Notes: a model not told the origin generated them from the letters alone. A stretch of DNA of 36,157 nucleotides from Azoarcus sp. (GCA_031277415.1 JAITMK010000011.1:1-36157); one strand, 5' to 3'. Shown: positions 6,759-15,588, numbered from the stretch's first letter. Made by a program: numbers and translations.

Positions 6759-9053
6759 TCAAATTCTAAATTTGCGCAGCACGGCGAGACCCTTGTCCAC
6801 CGCCATGATCTGCTCGGGCGTCACCGGCGGCTCACTGGTCAGTCGTAACCATTCCGTCCGGTAGACTTCGGCCAGTTCGGGCGTGTTACGAAGCACGATC
6901 GCGGTTTCAGCATTTCGGTTGTCCGCGCTGGACGTATAGTTGAAGCTGCCAAGCTGGACGTGCTTCTTGTCGGCAACCATGAATTTATGATGCATGGCCG
7001 TATAGTTCGCGCACTTGATGACTGGCACGTTTTTCGAGACCAGGAAATCAACGGCCTTGTAATCCGTCTGGTCATCGTTGTTTTGTGCCCTGTCGACAAC
7101 GATACGCACGTCGACCCCTCGGGCCTTGGCTTCGCCCAGGGCGAGCGCGATTGGGCGCGAGGTTAAGGAATAGGCGGCCACGTACAACTCATGCTGTGCC
7201 GATAAAATCAGGGACATCACTGCCTCCAGGGCGTTTCTTCGAGGCGAAAATCCAACCTCGAAACTCACGCCGCTCCCGAGCGACTGGTCGCGGATTGCCC
7301 CGGAGAAATGCAGCGTCTCGGAAACGTCCGGTTCGATGGTGTTTTCCGGTTGTTCCGTGCTGCTCTGATCGGGGGCAGGGGGCAGGGGCATGTTTGCCCG
7401 GCGCATGAATACCGGCTCTTTGTACCACCTGATTTTGTCCACGAGGGCCGGAACCATGTTTTCCAGGCTGATGATTTCTTTTTCGATGCCAATTGCCTTG
7501 ACTTCCTGCGGCAGCAGCACCGCGCGGCGCTGGTCGCTCTCGGACTCACTCTGGCCGCCGTTCTTGCTCAAACCAAGCTGGCGAGACTTCGACGTGGATT
7601 TCTCGGTCATGTAACCGATCATTTCGCTGTAGTCCTTCGCGTCCTGATCGTCGCGCGGCGCATAACAGACTTGCAGCGCCATGTTTGTGAGCATGGTTTG
7701 CGCGCCGGTCTTGTCATAGAGCTTGCGATCCTCGACCTGCGACTTGCTCTGGAAAATCAGCAACAGGCGCATGTTGTAGCCTGCCATGTACGCGCAGGCC
7801 TTTTCGATAATGGCAACCCTTCCCATTGCCGGGAATTCATCGAGCAGCAAGAGGCACTGGTATTTCAGTTCCGGGTTTTCCTCGGGCAATTCATCCATGT
7901 TCAGTACCAGCAACTGCTGGAAGAACAGGTTCAGAAATTGGCCGAACTTGTCGATGTTTGCTGGCCGGATAACAACGTAGATCGACATCCGGCGCTTGCG
8001 CACATCGCGCAGGTCAAACGTGCTTTTGCTCGTGGCCTGCGCCGTGATCGGATCTGAAAAGATGCCCAGGGGCTTGTCAAACGAAATGTCGATGGACGAA
8101 CGCATCTTTTCGACCGTTTTCGCGTAGGCGAGTAGATGCTGAATACAATCGGCGCTCAACGGCTCATAGCTTTTGCGTGATTCGACATAGGCCAGAAACG
8201 TTTTTTCGTCGGCCAGGAAAGACAGGGAGGTCTTGTACTTCTTGATCGTGGCAATGTTGAGGTTGTCGCGTTCCTTTGCCGTGTCGAGAATGTAAAGCGC
8301 AAGGCCGAGGAAAAGACTCTCCGCCGTGCTGTTCCATACGTCATCGCTGGGCGGATAAAGGATGTTGGTGATGCTCATCAAATCTTTTATCCGAAGCATC
8401 GGGTCATGCCGGACATAATCCAGCGGGTTCCAGCAATCCGTTTTAAATTTTTCGTCATCCGGGGCGAACCTGTAGACTTCCTGGCCGCAAGCCGCGCGGA
8501 ATCCGGCGGTGACCTTGTAGTTTTCCTCTTTCACATCGAGGACGACCACCGAATCCCGGTAATGCAAAAGATTCGGAATAACAATGCCGACACCCTTGCC
8601 GGAACGGGTCGGCGCGGACAAAAACATGAACTGCTGACCACGAAAAAGCAAAAATTGCTTTCCTGCTTTGCCTACGACCAGCGACGGGTACTTGTCATCA
8701 TTTTTGTCTGGTTGAAGCAAGCCGGATTTCCGGAGATCGGCGGTGCTGGCCAACTTTGCCGATCCGTGTAGTTCCCGGTGCTTCGGCAGAAAAACGGCAA
8801 TACCCACTCCGCCGAACAGGAGTACCGGCAACCCGAAACTGACGATAAGCGCCAGAATGCCAAAGCCCTTGATCTTTTTGTTCTGGCTGTACTTCACTAC
8901 GTTGATCGGCAGCGACATCGAGGGCGTGACTCCGGTTTTGCCGGAAAGCATCCGGCCAGAAACCGAGAGCAGAGCAAGCGAAGTGCCGAGCGCCATGAAC
9001 ACGAGAAACGCAACGGCAATAGCGATTTTCTGCGGCTTCAGGGAGGAGTTCAT
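6759..9053 (-). CDS. virD4: VirD4/TraG-type coupling protein fused to a PLD-family nuclease domain
   Basis: This 764-aa hexameric-type ATPase would recruit substrates to the secretion channel. Two N-terminal membrane segments (about residues 9-31 and 63-89) are followed by a cytoplasmic TraG domain with LHGSAKLAS, Walker A (APTRSGKGVG, about 147-156), the family-typical SAPTRSGKG context, and Walker B LLLLDEFPAMG (about 401-411). The canonical TraG region ends near residue 560. A linker leads to a C-terminal domain (about 595-735) of the phospholipase D superfamily, closest in style to Nuc endonucleases: LYVAAYSLTSRPIALAL, VDVRIVVDR, then HHKFMVAD (HxKx4D at 688-695) and LGSFNYTSSADNRNAE. Nuc is usually a separate gene beside conjugation genes (as in IncN plasmids). 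Here it is in the same reading frame with no stop between. One HKD motif per chain implies a dimeric active site. Its start overlaps the virB11 stop as ATGA. Confidence 0.93.
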   Translation of the reverse strand: MNSSLKPQKIAIAVAFLVFMALGTSLALLSVSGRMLSGKTGVTPSMSLPINVVKYSQNKKIKGFGILALIVSFGLPVLLFGGVGIAVFLPKHRELHGSAKLASTADLRKSGLLQPDKNDDKYPSLVVGKAGKQFLLFRGQQFMFLSAPTRSGKGVGIVIPNLLHYRDSVVVLDVKEENYKVTAGFRAACGQEVYRFAPDDEKFKTDCWNPLDYVRHDPMLRIKDLMSITNILYPPSDDVWNSTAESLFLGLALYILDTAKERDNLNIATIKKYKTSLSFLADEKTFLAYVESRKSYEPLSADCIQHLLAYAKTVEKMRSSIDISFDKPLGIFSDPITAQATSKSTFDLRDVRKRRMSIYVVIRPANIDKFGQFLNLFFQQLLVLNMDELPEENPELKYQCLLLLDEFPAMGRVAIIEKACAYMAGYNMRLLLIFQSKSQVEDRKLYDKTGAQTMLTNMALQVCYAPRDDQDAKDYSEMIGYMTEKSTSKSRQLGLSKNGGQSESESDQRRAVLLPQEVKAIGIEKEIISLENMVPALVDKIRWYKEPVFMRRANMPLPPAPDQSSTEQPENTIEPDVSETLHFSGAIRDQSLGSGVSFEVGFSPRRNALEAVMSLILSAQHELYVAAYSLTSRPIALALGEAKARGVDVRIVVDRAQNNDDQTDYKAVDFLVSKNVPVIKCANYTAMHHKFMVADKKHVQLGSFNYTSSADNRNAETAIVLRNTPELAEVYRTEWLRLTSEPPVTPEQIMAVDKGLAVLRKFRI

Positions 9054-10090
9054 AGGGCGGATATCTCCCCACGAAGGAGTTTCAATTTGCGCATGGGGTC
9101 GTAGTAAAGCTCGGAGATGTACGTTTTATCGAAGTACGCAACAACATCGATAGTGGTCATGACCTCTTGCATGATGTAAGTGAAATCGAGCGTTTGCCCG
9201 ACGGCACTTTGCTTGATGTAACTGCCGATCTTGTAGAGTGCGCCCCGGCAATCATTGGCGTGGATCGAAGTCACAGAACCCGTGTGGCCGGACTTCAAGG
9301 CCATGAGGTAATCCCAGGCTTCATCCCCTCGTAATTCGGCAAGAAAAATGTGGTCTGGCTTCATCCGCATACAGGAGGCCAGAATCTCCTTTGCGCCGAT
9401 CAATGGTGAAAAGAACAACGGCACCGAATTGGGGTGATACGGCATCGTGAGTTCACGCGCGTCCTCTATAGTGAACATTCGCCGGTGAAACGGATAAAGG
9501 TCTATCAGGCACTTGGAAAACGTGGTTTTTCCGGAACCCGTGCCGCCGACGGTGACAATGTTCAGCTTCTGCTCGACGGCAATTTCAAAGAACCGTTTGA
9601 ACTGGCTTGCCTGAGACAAGTCGAGCATTTCTTGTTCCCAGGGCAACAGCGCGTCGGTGATCGAGGTCAGCCTTGGCTTGAGGCGACCTGATTTCTCATA
9701 GTCATCGAGCGTAAAACGGCTTGTTGACGGTTTGCGGATGGTAATGACCGCCCTGCCGTCTTCTGTTGCAGGGGGTAGAACGATCTGGCAGCGTTCGCCA
9801 TCCGGCAGCGTCAGACTGGCAATGGGGTTATCCCGGCTGAGTGGCTTCTTGCAGTAAATCGCAGCAGCGTTGGCCAGGCCGTTCAACGCCTGGAGGGTAA
9901 GGGTTGAATTCTCGAACCGTTGCCAACCGGCGGCGCTTTCCGTCCAATGCTCACCGGGTTTGTTGATGGCAAACTCGGTTATATCGCCCTCCAAAGTAGC
10001 GGTAACGCCCATAGACTTGAGCATCTCCCGGACGGTGAGGGCGTTATCGACGCGTGACACCCTCGACAACGGATTATTTGACGAGGTCAT
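9050..10090 (-). CDS. virB11: VirB11-type traffic ATPase
   Basis: The track ORF opens at 10297, but the likely start is the ATG at 10090 (MTSSNNPLSRVSRV), preceded by CGAGGGAGTCT and overlapping the end of virB10 by 17 bp. The product is 346 aa, the usual VirB11 size. It is a hexameric cytoplasmic ATPase that powers pilus assembly and substrate transfer. It shows the N-terminal domain, Walker A VGGTGSGKTTFSK (about residue 180), an Asp box around MFTIEDARELTM, Walker B-like DHIFLAELRGDEAWDYL and the His box SGHTGSVTSIHAND. The stop overlaps the virD4 start (ATGA), so the two ATPases are translationally coupled. Confidence 0.95.
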   Translation of the reverse strand: MTSSNNPLSRVSRVDNALTVREMLKSMGVTATLEGDITEFAINKPGEHWTESAAGWQRFENSTLTLQALNGLANAAAIYCKKPLSRDNPIASLTLPDGERCQIVLPPATEDGRAVITIRKPSTSRFTLDDYEKSGRLKPRLTSITDALLPWEQEMLDLSQASQFKRFFEIAVEQKLNIVTVGGTGSGKTTFSKCLIDLYPFHRRMFTIEDARELTMPYHPNSVPLFFSPLIGAKEILASCMRMKPDHIFLAELRGDEAWDYLMALKSGHTGSVTSIHANDCRGALYKIGSYIKQSAVGQTLDFTYIMQEVMTTIDVVAYFDKTYISELYYDPMRKLKLLRGEISAL

Positions 10091-11432
10091 AGACTCCCTC
10101 GAAAGACACGTCACGAGCGGCAAGGATGTAGATGACTGTTCCCGGCTTGACGATAAGCGTAGTGGGGATATTGATGCTCTCATCGAGCGTCTTTTCGGCG
10201 ATCGAGACGGCAGACTCGGCAGAGGAACTGCCAACGGTGACCCGGTTGCCGTTCCGGTTGGCGATTTTCTGCGCGGCGGCCTTGGCGAAATCGTCAATGA
10301 TCGATATCAGGATTGCGCCGCCAAAACGCTCCATCAAATGACGATCAACGACACCAGGAATACCGCTATAGCCGAGGCTATCAACGCCAGGTGAGTCGAG
10401 ATCGAAAGTGACGCCATTCGGGTTGTCGCCACGCGACCAGGCAACGAATGTGCGGAACTGCCCGCGCGAGAGTGCGGTGGTTTGTTCGCCAAAGAACGTT
10501 GCACCGCGTTCAACCAGCAATGTTTTGTTATTGGCGCTATAAACGTCCTTGATGGTGCGGCAAAGGGTGAATCCGGAAAGCTGTGTATCAATACCCGTTA
10601 CCAGAGCGCACGGTATGACCGTTCCTTTTTTGAGGATGAAATCCAGATTTCCGAGCCTGTCGGCAGACACCGCAGTCAGACGCGCGGTACGAAGACGCGA
10701 GGCAACGCCTCCTCCTGCACCCGCAGCGGCACCCAACATGCCTCCGCCGTCGAAGGCGCCGCCCATATCATTGGAGATCAGCCCTGCGGCTTTCATTCGG
10801 CGCGCGATTTCATTCTCTTTCCAGGACTCTCTGTCAGCATCGGAGGTGGGGAAACCCACTGGACCCACATACCCGTCATTGCCCCCGGCCTGCCCTAAGG
10901 ATTGCGTGTCGTTACCGGCTACCGGGTTGTATACACCACCCGAGGTCGGCACCAGAACGCCTGCGCGGAGGCGGCGCTGAACAGCGTCATCCGGGGTGGC
11001 CTCCTGCCCTTCACCAGTGTCCCCGGCCTGCGGCGGTTCCAGCCCTGCGAGGAAGCGCGCGCGCTTCTCCGCCTCTTCTCTCTCGGCAGCCTCTCTCTCG
11101 GCAGCCTCCAGCGCGACCTGGCGGGCTTCCTCGGCCTTGCGAATACGCTCTTTTTGATCTCCGATGGATTCGTTGTCGATTGCGGCGTTCTTGATTTCGT
11201 AGGTCGCTTTCTGGAGTGTCGCCGGGGTAGCAGCAGGGGCCGTCGTTGTCTTTGATCTGCCAAAAAACATGAGACCGGCCAACATGACGATGATGCCGAG
11301 CAGGAGCATGGCCAGCAGCTTCACCTTGGCCACATTGGTTTTCGACTTCGTTTCGGATGTGGGCGTCGAGAATTCTTCATTCAGGTGCGGGAGTGCGCCA
11401 TCACCGCCGGAAACAACCGTTGAATTACTCAT
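10074..11432 (-). CDS. virB10: VirB10/TrbI core-complex protein
   Basis: The chosen start is the ATG at 11432 (MSNSTVVSGG), behind a very good GAGGGGAGTAAAA ribosome binding site; the track start at 11459 lies inside virB9. The product is 452 aa. One membrane helix (about residues 37-58, LLAMLLLGIIVMLAGLMFF) follows a cytoplasmic tail. Then comes a charged coiled-coil and proline/glycine-rich periplasmic linker, and a C-terminal TrbI domain with KGTVIPCALVTGIDTQL, GATFFGEQTTALSRGQFR and GGAILISIIDDFAKA. VirB10 spans the envelope, senses ATPase energy and forms the outer-membrane channel with VirB9 and VirB7. It overlaps virB9 by 8 bp and virB11 by 17 bp. Confidence 0.95.
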   Translation of the reverse strand: MSNSTVVSGGDGALPHLNEEFSTPTSETKSKTNVAKVKLLAMLLLGIIVMLAGLMFFGRSKTTTAPAATPATLQKATYEIKNAAIDNESIGDQKERIRKAEEARQVALEAAEREAAEREEAEKRARFLAGLEPPQAGDTGEGQEATPDDAVQRRLRAGVLVPTSGGVYNPVAGNDTQSLGQAGGNDGYVGPVGFPTSDADRESWKENEIARRMKAAGLISNDMGGAFDGGGMLGAAAGAGGGVASRLRTARLTAVSADRLGNLDFILKKGTVIPCALVTGIDTQLSGFTLCRTIKDVYSANNKTLLVERGATFFGEQTTALSRGQFRTFVAWSRGDNPNGVTFDLDSPGVDSLGYSGIPGVVDRHLMERFGGAILISIIDDFAKAAAQKIANRNGNRVTVGSSSAESAVSIAEKTLDESINIPTTLIVKPGTVIYILAARDVSFEGVYDLVK

Positions 11433-12231
11433 TTTTACTCCCCTCGGTGCGCACTGCACCGTACTCGCCAGCGTTGGTACGATTTACGGCGGGCTGTTTG
11501 TAATTGCGGTTGTGAATTTCAATGACCTGGTTGTTCAGACGCGCACGCACGACGCGGATAACTTCCTGCAGGACGATGGTCTCCTTTGCCTTGTCATCAA
11601 CGTTGTAGTTGACCAGGGCCTCGGAGCCGTCAGGCAGCACCTTGTAGAAAACAGGTAACTCCCCGGCATGGTTGTATTCCAGCCGGGTGAACCGGCCATC
11701 ATCCCATGCGGCAGTCGGCGCGAGCAGAACATCCGATCCGTTGCCTTTCCAGATGTAGTTTGTGTTGATTGTGCGCTTCTCGGCACGGGACGAGGTTGTC
11801 AGGCCAAGCCGCCGACGCACGGCGGCAATCTCGGCGGCCTGGTTTTCAGGGTAAATGAACCGGAAAATGTAGGTAGGCGGATTGGCTTTTGTGGCGGGAC
11901 GAAGGTCAAAGGCGTATGTGCGCTTGTTCGTTACCAGTACGATGTTTGAACCATTCTCCAAAGCGGCAGGCTTCAGGCTGACGCTGTTGCCTTTTGCTCC
12001 AACGTGCCATGCACCGGCATCACCCATTCCGAGCAGGGATTTTGGCGTTTGTAGCGTTTCATCCGGGGCGAACTGAATAAGGCTTGCGAAACCAACGCTT
12101 GTATAAATGACATAAACCTTGTTCGGGTCATACACGACTTCACGGATACGCGAGTCTTTGGCGGCAGCAGGCGTGGTAAGGCCAAAAGTCAGACATAGCG
12201 CCGAGAACCAGAGAATTTTGCTGAATTTCAT
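11425..12231 (-). CDS. virB9: VirB9 core-complex protein
   Basis: The product is 268 aa with a clear Sec signal peptide (MKFSKILWFSALCLTFGL...AAA). The mature part has the VirB9 pattern: an N-terminal beta domain including VREVVYDPNKVY-like RIREVVYDPNKVYVIYT, a central linker, and a C-terminal CagX domain with INTNYIWKGNGSDVLLAPTAAWDDGRFTRLEY and VNYNVDD. It forms the outer-membrane ring with VirB10 and a VirB7-type lipoprotein. The start overlaps the stop of the upstream membrane-protein gene as ATGA. The length is typical. Confidence 0.93.
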   Translation of the reverse strand: MKFSKILWFSALCLTFGLTTPAAAKDSRIREVVYDPNKVYVIYTSVGFASLIQFAPDETLQTPKSLLGMGDAGAWHVGAKGNSVSLKPAALENGSNIVLVTNKRTYAFDLRPATKANPPTYIFRFIYPENQAAEIAAVRRRLGLTTSSRAEKRTINTNYIWKGNGSDVLLAPTAAWDDGRFTRLEYNHAGELPVFYKVLPDGSEALVNYNVDDKAKETIVLQEVIRVVRARLNNQVIEIHNRNYKQPAVNRTNAGEYGAVRTEGSKNE

Positions 12232-12677
12232 GGGGTTTCGCCTTTGTAAAAACGAATGAGGGCTGCCACACCGGAGGCGGGATGGGGTTTGTTGTCCTGT
12301 GACCGGTAGAAATCATTGACAATGCGGGTTAATTCAGAAAACGTAATAACGCCTTCCGTTTCCAGGTGTCTGCCCAGTTCAACTTTTATTTCCGTGTCGA
12401 TGTCTCTGCTCGATGCGATGTTCAACAAAAGGTCATCAGGAATCGCGGCGTTTCCAATAAAAACGGCCCCTGTCAAATAGAGGATGAACCAGCTTCCAAA
12501 AAGGATGGAAATCAAAATTGCTCCCGAGAGGGCGGCAATAGTTGTACCCAGAAATTGAACGCTCAGAATGGTGCCGAGTGTCACGCCTATAACCGCCACT
12601 ACTAACGCGCGGCGAGTATTATTTGCCCGTTTTTCGGCGTTACGTCTTTCGATCATTCTGAAAATTTCTGTATTCAT
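12228..12677 (-). CDS. Small inner-membrane protein between virB8 and virB9
   Basis: A 149-aa protein that is not a lipoprotein. A basic N-terminus (RMIERRNAEKRANNTRR) precedes two or three hydrophobic stretches (ALVVAVIGVTLGTILSVQFLG, IAALSGAILISILFGSWFILYLTGAVFIG). The C-terminal ~65 residues are soluble and charged (IDTEIKVELGRHLETEGVITFSEL). In the standard virB order this slot holds virB7, but the 52-aa lipoprotein at the operon head is a better VirB7 analogue. The gene starts 3 bases after the virB8 stop, with GGGAG upstream, and overlaps virB9 as ATGA. I do not recognise the family. Operon position suggests a platform accessory. Confidence 0.7.
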   Translation of the reverse strand: MNTEIFRMIERRNAEKRANNTRRALVVAVIGVTLGTILSVQFLGTTIAALSGAILISILFGSWFILYLTGAVFIGNAAIPDDLLLNIASSRDIDTEIKVELGRHLETEGVITFSELTRIVNDFYRSQDNKPHPASGVAALIRFYKGETP

Positions 12678-12680
12678 CTC

Positions 12681-13466
12681 CTATTCTCTCCCTATCGCTT
12701 CGGGGTTCACCTGATAGGAAAGGACTTTGAATCCGAGCGGATTGACCATCCGTTGCTGGTCTGTCATCAAACCCGCATCAAATTCAAAAACGACTGTAGC
12801 AATCCAACGCTGAAGGGGTGAGCCGTCGGGGTTTTCGCCTGCGGCGGTTAGTTTCTGCGAAGTAAATCGTACCGATGCGGTATTGGAATCAAGGAAGGAA
12901 ACAGAAACAATACGAACATCGATCCGGCCTTTGTCCTTGAGCATTTCAAGCGGGGCATTTTTGGCCTTGACTTTATTGCTGTGAGCGGTAAAAACGTCGC
13001 TTGAACTGAAAAGCTCGCAAGAATCAAAGTCAACACCGATTGAATACCAGTCGTACCGCTCGCACGTTTTTACGTAATTCGCTACCCAATACCTGTTAAC
13101 AACTTCGTCGTAGCTATTGTTGGCATCCTTGATCGAGGTGAGTACGTCGATATTCCCCGTGGTGTTGTCAAGACGCAGGATGGTGGGCTGCGGCTCACGG
13201 TGGAGAGCAAACGACATCAGGATACCTACGACGCAAACGAAGGCGAACGCAATGGCACCGGCTATTCCTTTCACCAGCAGCTTGTTGGTGCGCTGAAGGG
13301 TCTCGTTCTTCGACCTTTCGAAGTCGAGCGCGGCATCAACAAAGGTTTGAGGAAGCCGCTTCGGAGACACGGTCTGAACGGCCCGACCGCTTTTAACGGG
13401 CGTCGCCACCTCATCCGCCGGGGCCGGAGGTTGTTGTTTTGACTTGGGGAAAAATGGAAATCTCAT
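12681..13466 (-). CDS. virB8: VirB8/TrbF assembly protein
   Basis: A 261-aa bitopic inner-membrane protein. A cytoplasmic tail of about 65 residues is followed by one membrane helix (LLVKGIAGAIAFAFVCVVGILMSFAL) and a periplasmic NTF2-like domain containing YDEVVNRYWVANYVKTCERYDW and ending NPLGFKVLSYQVNPEA, the classic VirB8 C-terminus. It nucleates the inner-membrane complex with VirB6, VirB10 and VirB4. It starts 3 bases after the virB6 stop; its ribosome binding site (AGGATAAG) lies within the end of virB6. Confidence 0.93.
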   Translation of the reverse strand: MRFPFFPKSKQQPPAPADEVATPVKSGRAVQTVSPKRLPQTFVDAALDFERSKNETLQRTNKLLVKGIAGAIAFAFVCVVGILMSFALHREPQPTILRLDNTTGNIDVLTSIKDANNSYDEVVNRYWVANYVKTCERYDWYSIGVDFDSCELFSSSDVFTAHSNKVKAKNAPLEMLKDKGRIDVRIVSVSFLDSNTASVRFTSQKLTAAGENPDGSPLQRWIATVVFEFDAGLMTDQQRMVNPLGFKVLSYQVNPEAIGRE

Positions 13467-13469
13467 GGC

Positions 13470-14507
13470 TTATCCTGGCTTTACGCCGTTTGAACCTTTA
13501 AGTAAATTCATGACGGCGGAACCAAGACGTCCTGCACCGCCAAGCGCTTTTCCACCCGTCCACTTGCCTGCGGCTGCCGCTCCTGCAGCTCCCTTTCCGG
13601 CGAGTTTCGCCGCGCCCCTGCCTGCCCGAGAAGCTACACCGCCGCCGCCTACCGTGCCTGGATTGATGCCGCCTGCGCTGAGGGAGGAGGCGAGGGCTTT
13701 ACAGGTTAACAATAGAAAAATCAGCAACCAATTCACAAGTGAGGCCTTAACACATGTAGTAAAAGACATATCTTCGAATGTCGTACCGTTGAAACCAAAG
13801 ATTGTCTTTGAAATTTCGATACCGAACAAACCGACAATAGCAACCAAAACAGGTAACAACGCATACGAGACGACACTATTCATCCATGACGAAAAGTATT
13901 GGCGTGTTGCAGGGAACATAAGACATGCAAAAAAGATAGGGCCAACAGCAGCCACTAACATTGTGCCAACCTTCGCAATAATAAGAAGAACGCCCGCAGC
14001 AACCAAGAAGGGGATAAGACCAATATAAATAACAAGTGATTTGAAAAACCAAAGAAGAGGCTGAGTAACATTATCTGATCCATCCCAAAACCCCAGGCCT
14101 TGAATGCGATCATAATCAGTATCTATAATCTTCATATAATGCGCCACAAGGTCATCAAGTCCCGCCGCCGGACTCGGTGATCCGCTTATAGCTGATGAAA
14201 GATCATTGCCGAGGCTTTGTATCATAGGAATTACAAGGTTTTGGTAATTGTTTATATTAAGGCCAAGGCCAATTACAATAGAGAACGCAACCCAGCGCAT
14301 CCAAACGTCCCACACAGGATTGGATGAATTACCACGCATCATGTCTACAACAACCAAAATGATGTAGATGCCAAAACAGATAGCAACGAGCGGCATGATA
14401 ACGGTGGCGATCCCGTGCGAGGCCGAGATCGCCGTGTTAGCAATTTCCGTGTCGACTATGCTAATAAGAGACGCTACGGGTTTGGCTGTGTCAAAGGAGA
14501 ACGACAT
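13470..14507 (-). CDS. virB6: VirB6 polytopic inner-membrane channel component
   Basis: A 345-aa protein with about six hydrophobic helices (for example IVIMPLVAICFGIYIILVVV-like near the start, KSLVIYIGLIPFLVAAGVLLIIAKVG, SYALLPVLVAIVGLFGIEI, LVNWLLIFLLLTCKALAS) and a glycine/alanine-rich cytoplasmic tail. VGPIFFACLMFPATRQYFSSWMN matches the TrbL/VirB6 plug region. It forms part of the inner-membrane substrate route. The middle of the gene (about 13690-14400) is visibly richer in A and T than the genes on either side, which may reflect separate ancestry or relaxed GC pressure. The start is 2 bases after the preceding lipoprotein stop. Confidence 0.92.
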   Translation of the reverse strand: MSFSFDTAKPVASLISIVDTEIANTAISASHGIATVIMPLVAICFGIYIILVVVDMMRGNSSNPVWDVWMRWVAFSIVIGLGLNINNYQNLVIPMIQSLGNDLSSAISGSPSPAAGLDDLVAHYMKIIDTDYDRIQGLGFWDGSDNVTQPLLWFFKSLVIYIGLIPFLVAAGVLLIIAKVGTMLVAAVGPIFFACLMFPATRQYFSSWMNSVVSYALLPVLVAIVGLFGIEISKTIFGFNGTTFEDMSFTTCVKASLVNWLLIFLLLTCKALASSLSAGGINPGTVGGGGVASRAGRGAAKLAGKGAAGAAAAGKWTGGKALGGAGRLGSAVMNLLKGSNGVKPG

Positions 14508-14509
14508 GA

Positions 14510-14896
14510 CTACTTGCTCCGCGTGTATCCCTTTGAATCAAGGCATGCATGATCTGTATGTGCAGTGTCAACGTATTTCGTAATTACACTGCCTGATTCA
14601 TCATGCGGCCAGCATTTCGTCGGAAGTACCATTCTTCTCGCCTTTTTCGGTAGTTGCACTTTTGCAAAAAGATCCGGGGTTGGTTCCCCGAGCTCTCCAC
14701 GGTCGGCAGCAGCAGAGGCGGCCATCGCCGCATCGATGTCATGCAGCCAATCGCCCAACTTCCATGTGTTGAGCCTGTCCATATGCACCTTTGCTTCTGG
14801 TGACAAATTTGCGCTTTCTTTGTCCTCAAAGCAGCCGCTCAATGTGACTGCCAAAAGAACCCCGATTAACAGTCGGGTCTGTTGAATTGTTGACAT
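14510..14896 (-). CDS. Paralogous small lipoprotein L1, at the entry-exclusion position
   Basis: The start is the ATG at 14896 (MSTIQQTRLLIGV), eight bases after AAGGAGG, not the track start at 14902; this also aligns with the other copies. The product is 128 aa. A lipobox VTLSGC places the mature protein as a membrane-anchored lipoprotein. The body has LSPEAKVHMDRLNTWKLGDW and a conserved C-terminal DTAHTDHACLD with cysteines. It lies between virB5 (30-bp overlap) and virB6, where pKM101 and R388 carry their eex entry-exclusion lipoprotein. The sequence does not show the EexN motif I would expect, so exclusion is inferred from position. A core-complex lipoprotein or an immunity protein are alternatives. 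Nearly identical to L3. Confidence 0.85.
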   Translation of the reverse strand: MSTIQQTRLLIGVLLAVTLSGCFEDKESANLSPEAKVHMDRLNTWKLGDWLHDIDAAMAASAAADRGELGEPTPDLFAKVQLPKKARRMVLPTKCWPHDESGSVITKYVDTAHTDHACLDSKGYTRSK

Positions 14897-15546
14897 GACC
14901 ATTCCCTCCTTGCTTCCTGTGCTGCTTGTTTGATTTCTTCCTGGCTGATCTTCTCGTAGGCTTGCATGGCCTGCATGTTTGCCTGAACCGTTGCCTGCTC
15001 GACGGCCAGCCTGTTAGCCAGGTCGAGCTTGTCGCCGGGGTCTTTTGCGCTATTGATTCGGGTCATCAGGTTGCCGATGTTCTCAATGCGCGCATTCGTC
15101 TGGTCGTACATGCTTTTGAACGCTGCCCGCTGACCGGCCATCTCGTCGTACATCTTGTTGAGCTTCGGCGCACCTTCAAGCGTTGGAAGTTTTCCGCGTT
15201 CAATTTTGTAGCCTGCAAGACTCTTGGCGTTCGAGACGGCCTTCTGCATTTCAGCGGGAATCTGGTTTTTCGGAATCGCGTCGTAAATTTGGCCGAGATT
15301 GCTTGCGCCCTTGAGAGCGTTGTAGGTTTTCTGGGCCTGTTGAAATTGCTGCACCAGTTGGTTGTACTGTTGGGTCATTCCCTGAACTTGTTGCCCCCAC
15401 TGCGCCAGGGTTTCAACCTGCTCCGTAATGGACTGGCCCAATTCGGCGGCGGAAATAACCGGGATGCCCCCGGCGCTTGCCACTGGCATTACCCCGGCCA
15501 TAGCGGTTGTCATACCCGCAACCAGGACGGTTTTCTTAAGGTTCAT
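14866..15546 (-). CDS. virB5: VirB5 minor pilin/adhesin (intact copy)
   Basis: A 226-aa protein with signal peptide MNLKKTVLVAGMTTAMAGV...ASA. The mature part is almost entirely helical and glutamine-rich (VETLAQWGQQVQGMTQQYNQ, LVQQFQQAQKTYNALKG), then LMTRINSAKDPGDKLDLANR and QEARREWSCQQF at the end, as in TraC/VirB5 proteins that cap the pilus tip. AAAGGAGGAACC is an excellent ribosome binding site 0-8 bases upstream. It overlaps the L1 lipoprotein by about 30 bp. Its 3' end is the source of the three virB5 remnants found upstream. Confidence 0.92.
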   Translation of the reverse strand: MNLKKTVLVAGMTTAMAGVMPVASAGGIPVISAAELGQSITEQVETLAQWGQQVQGMTQQYNQLVQQFQQAQKTYNALKGASNLGQIYDAIPKNQIPAEMQKAVSNAKSLAGYKIERGKLPTLEGAPKLNKMYDEMAGQRAAFKSMYDQTNARIENIGNLMTRINSAKDPGDKLDLANRLAVEQATVQANMQAMQAYEKISQEEIKQAAQEARREWSCQQFNRPDC

Positions 15547-15588
15547 GGTTCCTCCTTTCTGGGTGGTTTCAGCGGGATTGCCGCTGTT

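Noticed and set aside
7308-8057. Plus-strand ORF (249 aa) opposite virD4
   Set aside because: Shadow of the conserved coupling protein without any recognisable domain.
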